Made by a program: the position numbers and the translations under genes. Below the pieces are notes generated by a model. It saw only the letters and a program-made list of their open reading frames with translations, had not been told where the DNA came from and did not search any database. Shown piece after piece: positions 30,924-35,559 of a DNA stretch of 35,559 nucleotides. Position 1 is the stretch's first letter, and each line of letters opens with the position of its first letter. The stretch lies in NCBI GenBank assembly GCA_016285085.1, contig JAEEQA010000017.1:1-35559 (forward strand), given 5' to 3'. Source of the stretch: Bacteroidales bacterium. GTDB taxonomy: Bacteria; Bacteroidota; Bacteroidia; Bacteroidales; WCHB1-69.

Positions 30924-31979
30924 TTAGATGATCAACATCGCATCGCCAAAGGTGAGGAAGCGGTATTTTTCCTCCACAGCCACCTTGTAGGCGTTCATAA
31001 TGAGGTCGTAGCCTCCGTAAGCCGCCACCATCATCAGCATCGGGCTCTGCGGAGCGTGGAAGTTGGTCACCATAGCGTCGGGCACCACAAAGTTGTAGGG
31101 AGGGAAGATGAATTTGTTGGTCCAACCCTCGTAGGGCTTCACATGACCGTTGGTGTAGGTGGACGATTCAAGCGCCTTCGTGGTGGTGGTTCCGATGGAA
31201 ACGACCTTGTGTCCGGCATCCTTGGCATCGTTGATGGTTTTGGCGCACTCCTCGGAGATGACCATCGATTCGGAATCGGTTTTGTGCTTGGTGAGGTCCT
31301 CCACATCGATGTCGCGGAAATTGCCCAATCCGGCGTGCAGGGTCAGTTCGGCAAACTCCACCCCCTTCAGTTCCAGACGCTTCATCAAAATCTTGCTGAA
31401 GTGGAAGCCGGCACTCGGAGCGGCGACAGCACCTTCCTCTTTCGCATAGATGGTCTGGTAGTCCTCCTCGTCCTCCGGCACGATCTCGCGCAGCCGCTGG
31501 ATGTCTTCCGGTATCGGCGTCGCGCCCAGCTGGCGAAGCTTCCGCTTGAAAGCATCGTGATCGTCATCAAAGAGGAAACGGAGCGTGCGGCCACGGGAAG
31601 TGGTGTTGTCGATCACCTCGGCCACCAAGTCGCTGTTCTCCCCAAAATAGAGCTTGTTGCCGATACGGATTTTGCGGGCGGGATCAACCAGCACGTCCCA
31701 AAGACGGCTCTCCTCGTCCAGCTCGCGGAGGAGGGTGACACGGATCTTCGCTCCCGTCTTCTCCTTCTCGCCATACAGCAAAGATGGGAAAACTTTGGTG
31801 TTGTTCATGACAAAAACATCACCCTCGTCAAAATAATCTAAAATATCCTTAAAAACCTTGTGCTCTATGGTCTGCTTTTTTCTGTCAATCACCATCAGAC
31901 GGGCTTCATCGCGTTCCATAGTCGGATGCAAAGCAATCAATTCCTGTGGTAAAAAATACTTAAATTGGGATAATTTCAT
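30924..31979 (-). CDS. queA: S-adenosylmethionine:tRNA ribosyltransferase-isomerase
   Basis: 351 residues, full length for the family. Converts preQ1 at the tRNA wobble position to epoxyqueuosine using the ribosyl part of SAM; cytoplasmic. Signature stretches: [46 protein letters not shown] and [19 protein letters not shown] good promoter lies upstream, and a leader with AGGAGG 10-12 nt before the ATG, rare for this phylum. It is followed by the M6 gene but probably not in one unit with it. Confidence 0.95.
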   Translation of the reverse strand: MKLSQFKYFLPQELIALHPTMERDEARLMVIDRKKQTIEHKVFKDILDYFDEGDVFVMNNTKVFPSLLYGEKEKTGAKIRVTLLRELDEESRLWDVLVDPARKIRIGNKLYFGENSDLVAEVIDNTTSRGRTLRFLFDDDHDAFKRKLRQLGATPIPEDIQRLREIVPEDEEDYQTIYAKEEGAVAAPSAGFHFSKILMKRLELKGVEFAELTLHAGLGNFRDIDVEDLTKHKTDSESMVISEECAKTINDAKDAGHKVVSIGTTTTKALESSTYTNGHVKPYEGWTNKFIFPPYNFVVPDAMVTNFHAPQSPMLMMVAAYGGYDLIMNAYKVAVEEKYRFLTFGDAMLII

Positions 31980-32006
31980 ACGCTAATTCCTCCTGATTTT
32001 GGGGCG

Positions 32007-32038
32007 GCAAAAATACAACATCAAAAACCGTTTGTCAA
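32007..32038 (-). promoter_or_regulatory. queA promoter
   Basis: Minus-strand TTG (32038-32036), 20-nt spacer, TATTTTTGC (32015-32007), 28 nt before the queA ATG. The leader then contains AGGAGGAATTAGCGT directly before the start. Confidence 0.75.
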
Positions 32039-32086
32039 GGGTTTTTGTTCAAAAAAAGCAAAAAAATGTATTTTTTACCGGAAAAA

Positions 32087-32584
32087 TCACAATTCCGAAA
32101 AAGGATCAGGGATATGAATCTTATAATCAGGCGTTACAAAGAAATAGAACTGGTCTATGTCCCGGCCCGCATAGTAGTTGGCGGTCAGCAGATAGAAGCG
32201 GAGTGTCTTGGGGGCATTTTCCATCGCAACCACCTCCATGTCCCACTGCTCGCCTGCCGCAGCAATCTCGTCTATCTGGATATCCAAAGCACGGGCAGTC
32301 GCCGTGTCACCCGACATTTCAGCCGCCTGGTACTCGTACAATAGCTCTGCATCCATCTGATGAAGCAAATCGACCATGATCTGGGCGTACTCGTAACCGT
32401 CCACCGTGTCAACCTTCACCACACATACGGAATCCAGACCCGTTATCTGCAACTCCTCCGTGACATACTGCCGGGTCAGCTCCATGAACTTCTCCATCGT
32501 CAAATCCTTTTTTTCCCGGTTGCACGAAGAAAAAGCCAGCGACAAACCGGCTAAAAGCAGCATAAAAAAAGTATATCTCTTCAT
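32087..32584 (-). CDS. small lipoprotein of unknown function
   Basis: 165 residues. Signal peptide with a lipobox (LSLAFSSC, Cys at residue 21), then a helical acidic mature domain (LTMEKFMELTRQYVTEELQI; LLHQMDAELLYEYQAAEMSG) ending in a strand-rich part (YYAGRDIDQFYFFVTPDYKI). No family recognised. It starts 4 nt after the DUF4831-like gene and is co-directional with it and the rnf genes, so co-transcription is likely. Confidence 0.7.
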   Translation of the reverse strand: MKRYTFFMLLLAGLSLAFSSCNREKKDLTMEKFMELTRQYVTEELQITGLDSVCVVKVDTVDGYEYAQIMVDLLHQMDAELLYEYQAAEMSGDTATARALDIQIDEIAAAGEQWDMEVVAMENAPKTLRFYLLTANYYAGRDIDQFYFFVTPDYKIHIPDPFSEL

Positions 32585-32588
32585 TTTT

Positions 32589-33704
32589 TTAATAAATCAC
32601 GACAAATTTTGCGATGTCGAAATCATCATTTCCAACAGGAAGCGCTTCAATCTTGCCGAACTGATAGACATCGCAGGTTCCCACGGAAAACACTGTCTTG
32701 TGTCCATGGTTGAGGGTGACATCCGAAGGGACGGGACGACGGATACGATAGCCGGACGGCTCCACATACTTCTTTCCATTCGCCCGTACTCCCGCAAATG
32801 CGGCAACAGGTTCAAGACTGTATTGCGGGGCAATAACCAGATAGTAGGTGTCGGCAGCAGCACCGGCGGCTTCAGAAAAGCCGTTGGAGGTCGTGAACGA
32901 GAAGGCCGGCGTGATGTTCGTCTGCCCGGGAAAAACCACCACCTGATAGTGCAATTCATCGCTGAGCGAAAAACCGGCAAAGAGTCCTATGTAGTTCTTT
33001 TCCAACTCATTGAGATTGTCAATCATTTGGCTGAATGTCGCCGGCTGATAGGCCACTTCCTGCTCGCCGGCAAGGAGGGCATAGCGGTCTTTCCGGATTT
33101 TGTCAATCATGTCGGCCGCTTCCTGTGCCTTCTGCTCATTGGTCTTGGTCACCTTCGACACCCGGCTTGCAGGGACCTGCCGCACCACACCGTCCACAAT
33201 CTGTGTCTCCGTGTAATTGTTTGCCTGCTCTATATAAGCCAGATCGCTGTAGTAACGGAAAAAATCGGGAATCGGCTGTGTGCCGAAATCGTGCGCGGGG
33301 ACTTCCGCATCCTTTTCCGACGCCGCCTGACTCTCATAAAGCTTGTTCAAAAAAAGACTCTTCTTTTGGGCCGGAGACAACTCCACGGCATAGACATAAT
33401 CCTCATCCGGAAGTGTGACAGGCGTCACCGACACACTCTTCAGTTCGTACGTAGTCCTGTTCTGGGAAACGATGTTGTTCAAGCCGAGCAAGGAGGAAGC
33501 GTAGTCGGAATAGATGCCCTTCATCTCGCGATTCTGCGTCACCACCACGTCGATCTGGAAGGCGGTTTGCGGCAATGCATAGATGAAATAATCGCTGCCG
33601 AACACAAAACCGCTGTCAACCGGCAGCTGTGTCACGAGTTTTTGCGCAGAAGCGGAAAAAACAGAAACTGCAGCAAGGCAGAGGAGCATCAACTTCTTTC
33701 TCAT
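32589..33704 (-). CDS. secreted DUF4831-like protein
   Basis: 371 residues. Signal peptide MRKKLMLLCLAAVSVFSASA (cleaved near 20), then a mature protein with the pattern of the Bacteroidetes DUF4831 family: FIYALPQTAFQIDVVVTQNR, EYYSD-type and a conserved GLF.GFSLSDELHYQVVVFP segment near 240-260. Role unknown; export to periplasm or outer membrane. It lies 16 nt after rnfA. The family name is from memory. Confidence 0.75.
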   Translation of the reverse strand: MRKKLMLLCLAAVSVFSASAQKLVTQLPVDSGFVFGSDYFIYALPQTAFQIDVVVTQNREMKGIYSDYASSLLGLNNIVSQNRTTYELKSVSVTPVTLPDEDYVYAVELSPAQKKSLFLNKLYESQAASEKDAEVPAHDFGTQPIPDFFRYYSDLAYIEQANNYTETQIVDGVVRQVPASRVSKVTKTNEQKAQEAADMIDKIRKDRYALLAGEQEVAYQPATFSQMIDNLNELEKNYIGLFAGFSLSDELHYQVVVFPGQTNITPAFSFTTSNGFSEAAGAAADTYYLVIAPQYSLEPVAAFAGVRANGKKYVEPSGYRIRRPVPSDVTLNHGHKTVFSVGTCDVYQFGKIEALPVGNDDFDIAKFVVIY

Positions 33705-33720
33705 CGCTTACAATAAATTA

Positions 33721-34308
33721 TTATACAAGATTGGCGAAACCCATAAAGGCCATGGCGAGAATACCTGCCGTGACCAGGGCAATCGGAACACCCTGCATTG
33801 CCTTCGGGACACGCGAGAGTTCCAGCTGTTCGCGCATACCGGCGAAAAAGAGGATGGCCACGGCGAAACCGAGAGCCGAAGCAACGGTATAGACAAGGCT
33901 GTCAAGCATATAGCTGCCAGCAGCAATGTCAAACTTCTGGGTCACAGAGATGGCGACACCCAAAACGGCGCAGTTGGTCGTAATCAGCGGGAGGAAGATA
34001 CCCAATGCCTGATAGAGCGGAGGACTCATCTTCTTCAGTATGATTTCCACCATCTGAACGAGGGCGGCGATAACCAAGATAAAAGCAATGGTCTGCAAGA
34101 ATTGAAGGCCTGTCGGCACCAGCACATATACATGGATGAGCGAAGTGACCAGTGTGGCGAGTGTCATCACAAAGATGACAGCGACACCCATGCCCAGCGC
34201 GGTGCTCAGCTTATTGGAAACGCCCAAGAACGGGCAAATGCCCAGAAACTGCGATAAAACAATGTTGTTTACAAAAACGCAGGCGATAATCATCAAAACA
34301 TATTCCAT
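33721..34308 (-). CDS. rnfA: Rnf electron transport complex subunit A
   Basis: 195 residues with six hydrophobic membrane helices. [20 protein letters not shown] at the start, [20 protein letters not shown] and [13 protein letters not shown] near 106-118 are hallmarks of RnfA/NqrE-type subunits, whose paired cysteines hold an iron-sulfur cluster at the membrane core. The complex couples ferredoxin and NAD+ to ion pumping. Last rnf gene, 12 nt after rnfE. Confidence 0.95.
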   Translation of the reverse strand: MEYVLMIIACVFVNNIVLSQFLGICPFLGVSNKLSTALGMGVAVIFVMTLATLVTSLIHVYVLVPTGLQFLQTIAFILVIAALVQMVEIILKKMSPPLYQALGIFLPLITTNCAVLGVAISVTQKFDIAAGSYMLDSLVYTVASALGFAVAILFFAGMREQLELSRVPKAMQGVPIALVTAGILAMAFMGFANLV

Positions 34309-34320
34309 AGTTCAGTCGTT

Positions 34321-34914
34321 TTAATGTTCGTTACTATTTTGAAGATGACGGATGAAGGCCATCACAAAGCCGAGGACGAAGAAGGCGCCCGGGGCGAGGA
34401 CGAAGACCAGGATGTTGGTCGAGGCCGGCAGGAAGGTGTATCCGAAGATGGAGCCGCTGCCCAAGATCTCACGGATGGCTCCGATGACCGTCAGGCTGAG
34501 GGTGAAACCGAGCCCCATCCCGATACCGTCGAGCATGCTGTCGAAAACGGTGTTCTTGGAGGCGAAGGCCTCGGCACGGCCCAGCACGATGCAGTTGACC
34601 ACGATCAACGGGATGAACAGCCCCAGGCTCTCGCCCAACGCCGGCACAAAGCCCTGAATCAGCAGGTCAACGATGGAAACAAAGGTGGCGATGACCACGA
34701 TAAAGGCGGGGATACGCACCTTGTCAGGAATGAAGTTCTTCAACAGGGAAATCAGCGCATTGGACATCAACAGCACAAAAAGGGTGGCGATGCCCATGCC
34801 GAAGCCGTTGAAGGCAGAGGTGGTGACACCCAGCGTGGGGCACATGCCCAGGACCAGCACAAACGTCGGGTTCTCCTTAAGTATTCCGTTAAAAAGTATC
34901 TTCAATTTATTCAT
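34321..34914 (-). CDS. rnfE: Rnf electron transport complex subunit E
   Basis: 197 residues from the ATG at 34914 (the longer frame to 34956 overlaps rnfG coding). MNKLKILFNGILKENPTFVL, VLGMCPTLGVTTSAFNGFGM and PLIVVNCIVLGRAEAFAS are typical RnfE/NqrD features; about six membrane helices, with Cys partners to RnfA. The start overlaps the rnfG stop by 8 nt (ATGAATAA), indicating translational coupling. Confidence 0.95.
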   Translation of the reverse strand: MNKLKILFNGILKENPTFVLVLGMCPTLGVTTSAFNGFGMGIATLFVLLMSNALISLLKNFIPDKVRIPAFIVVIATFVSIVDLLIQGFVPALGESLGLFIPLIVVNCIVLGRAEAFASKNTVFDSMLDGIGMGLGFTLSLTVIGAIREILGSGSIFGYTFLPASTNILVFVLAPGAFFVLGFVMAFIRHLQNSNEH

Positions 34915-35527
34915 TGTCAACTCCTTTCTCCTCAGCTTCGGTTTCAGCCGGGGCATTGTTTGAATTAATCTTGAGGTTGGGCATCACTTTCGGCAAGGCA
35001 ATCTCCTTTGTAGCAAAAAAAGCTTTTGCCGCGCGGTTCACGGCATCGCAGTAGGCGCGGGAGGAGATGGTGGCCGCGGTGATGGCGTCCACCTCACCGC
35101 CGTCCTTCTTCACCTTCAGGTCAAAATCAGCTGCAGCGGGGTTCATCTTGACGAACTGCTCCGCGAAATTGCTCTTGTTCTTGTTGATTTTGTCGCCGAG
35201 GCCGGGAGTTTCCGCCGCCTTGATCACCTCGGTGCCGAGGATGTTGCCGTCGACATCAAAACCCACCATCAAAGTGAAAGTGCCGCCGAAGGCCTTGTTG
35301 GTGTAGGTTTCCACCGCAGCACCGAACAAAGTGTTGTCCTTCGTCACGGCCACATTCACCGTCACGGGATCCTTGTCATCGGGAAGGGTTGTGGGCACAG
35401 GGATGATGTTGCCGTCGAAGCCGGGCAGAACGGCGTTCAAGGCACTCTGTTTCTTGGCAACCTGCACATTGTCAATGGATTCCTTTGTCAGGAGATAGAC
35501 ACCGGCGAGGGCTGCCGCCGCCAACAC
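34907..35527 (-). CDS. rnfG: Rnf complex subunit G, 5' end lost or interrupted at window edge
   Basis: 206 residues from a GTG at 35527. Covers the end of the membrane anchor (LAAAALAGVYLLTKESI) and the periplasmic FMN-binding domain with the covalent flavin site DAITAATISSRA (Thr in TAATIS). The family normally has an N-terminal membrane anchor preceded by about 10 more residues. Upstream in the same frame reads ...NMIL-stop-LTLIAV, the TAG lying at 35545-35543, then the window ends. Either the gene truly has a nonsense codon, or it is a sequence error at a contig edge, or a short variant starts at GTG. rnfB, C and D would be expected further upstream. Confidence 0.85.
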   Translation of the reverse strand: MLAAAALAGVYLLTKESIDNVQVAKKQSALNAVLPGFDGNIIPVPTTLPDDKDPVTVNVAVTKDNTLFGAAVETYTNKAFGGTFTLMVGFDVDGNILGTEVIKAAETPGLGDKINKNKSNFAEQFVKMNPAAADFDLKVKKDGGEVDAITAATISSRAYCDAVNRAAKAFFATKEIALPKVMPNLKINSNNAPAETEAEEKGVDNE

Positions 35528-35559
35528 CGCAATCAGTGTCAGCTACAATATCATATTGG

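Noticed and set aside
1-35559. CRISPR array, rRNA, restriction or abortive-infection system
   Set aside because: No regularly spaced direct repeats with unique spacers, no rRNA, and no cognate endonuclease next to the methyltransferase were found. The 33-bp repeats at 12293-12502 are coding.

Overview
The window looks like a chromosomal segment of an uncultured Bacteroidales bacterium. Many genes are preceded by the Bacteroidetes sigma-ABfr -7 element TAnnTTTGC. Genes generally lack Shine-Dalgarno sites. The host genes are Bacteroidales types: an Rnf complex, a secreted M6 peptidase with BACON domains and a type IX sorting tail, a DUF4831-like protein, and a fused glycogen synthase/phosphorylase.

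Positions 1 to about 18950 are the right part of a Mu-like, contractile-tailed prophage. The left part and the transposition genes lie outside the window. Head genes are split by a divergent promoter region (2606-2790). Leftward run terS, terL, a small unknown and a gp36/DUF1320-like gene. Rightward runs one long late operon: ClpP-type protease/scaffold, capsid, a minor structural protein, a lysis-like cassette, then tail sheath, tube, frameshifted tail chaperone, tape measure and baseplate genes in the order of Mu genes L to 48, then fibre genes. A Dam-type methyltransferase sits just inside the right end, where Mu carries mom. Three units face against the late operon from near-identical TACTTTTGC promoters: a tiny membrane protein (9714-9938), a secreted 11-residue-repeat protein (12290-12655) and a structured small RNA (about 17838-17957). 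I read these as lysogen-expressed cargo. Two 23-bp-phased repeats and a terminal CA mark the probable right end at 18948-18950. There the phage appears to have cut the 3' part off a host Rpn/PD-(D/E)XK gene.

Positions 18950 to 35559 are host chromosome: the truncated Rpn gene, two AT-rich orphan secreted/lipoprotein genes (19909-21153), the 1411-residue glycogen synthase-phosphorylase fusion, a tRNA with CAT anticodon and its terminator, a GT51 transglycosylase with a large periplasmic region, the M6 peptidase, queA, a small lipoprotein, a DUF4831-like protein and the distal part of an rnf operon (G, E, A). The first codons of rnfG at the window edge contain an in-frame TAG.

The strongest unusual signals are the pseudoknot-capable small RNA, the repeat-protein moron, the textbook A_AAA_AAG frameshift site in the tail chaperone, and the inferred transposition end inside the Rpn gene. 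All assignments come from reading the sequence and remembered family features. No database search was run.
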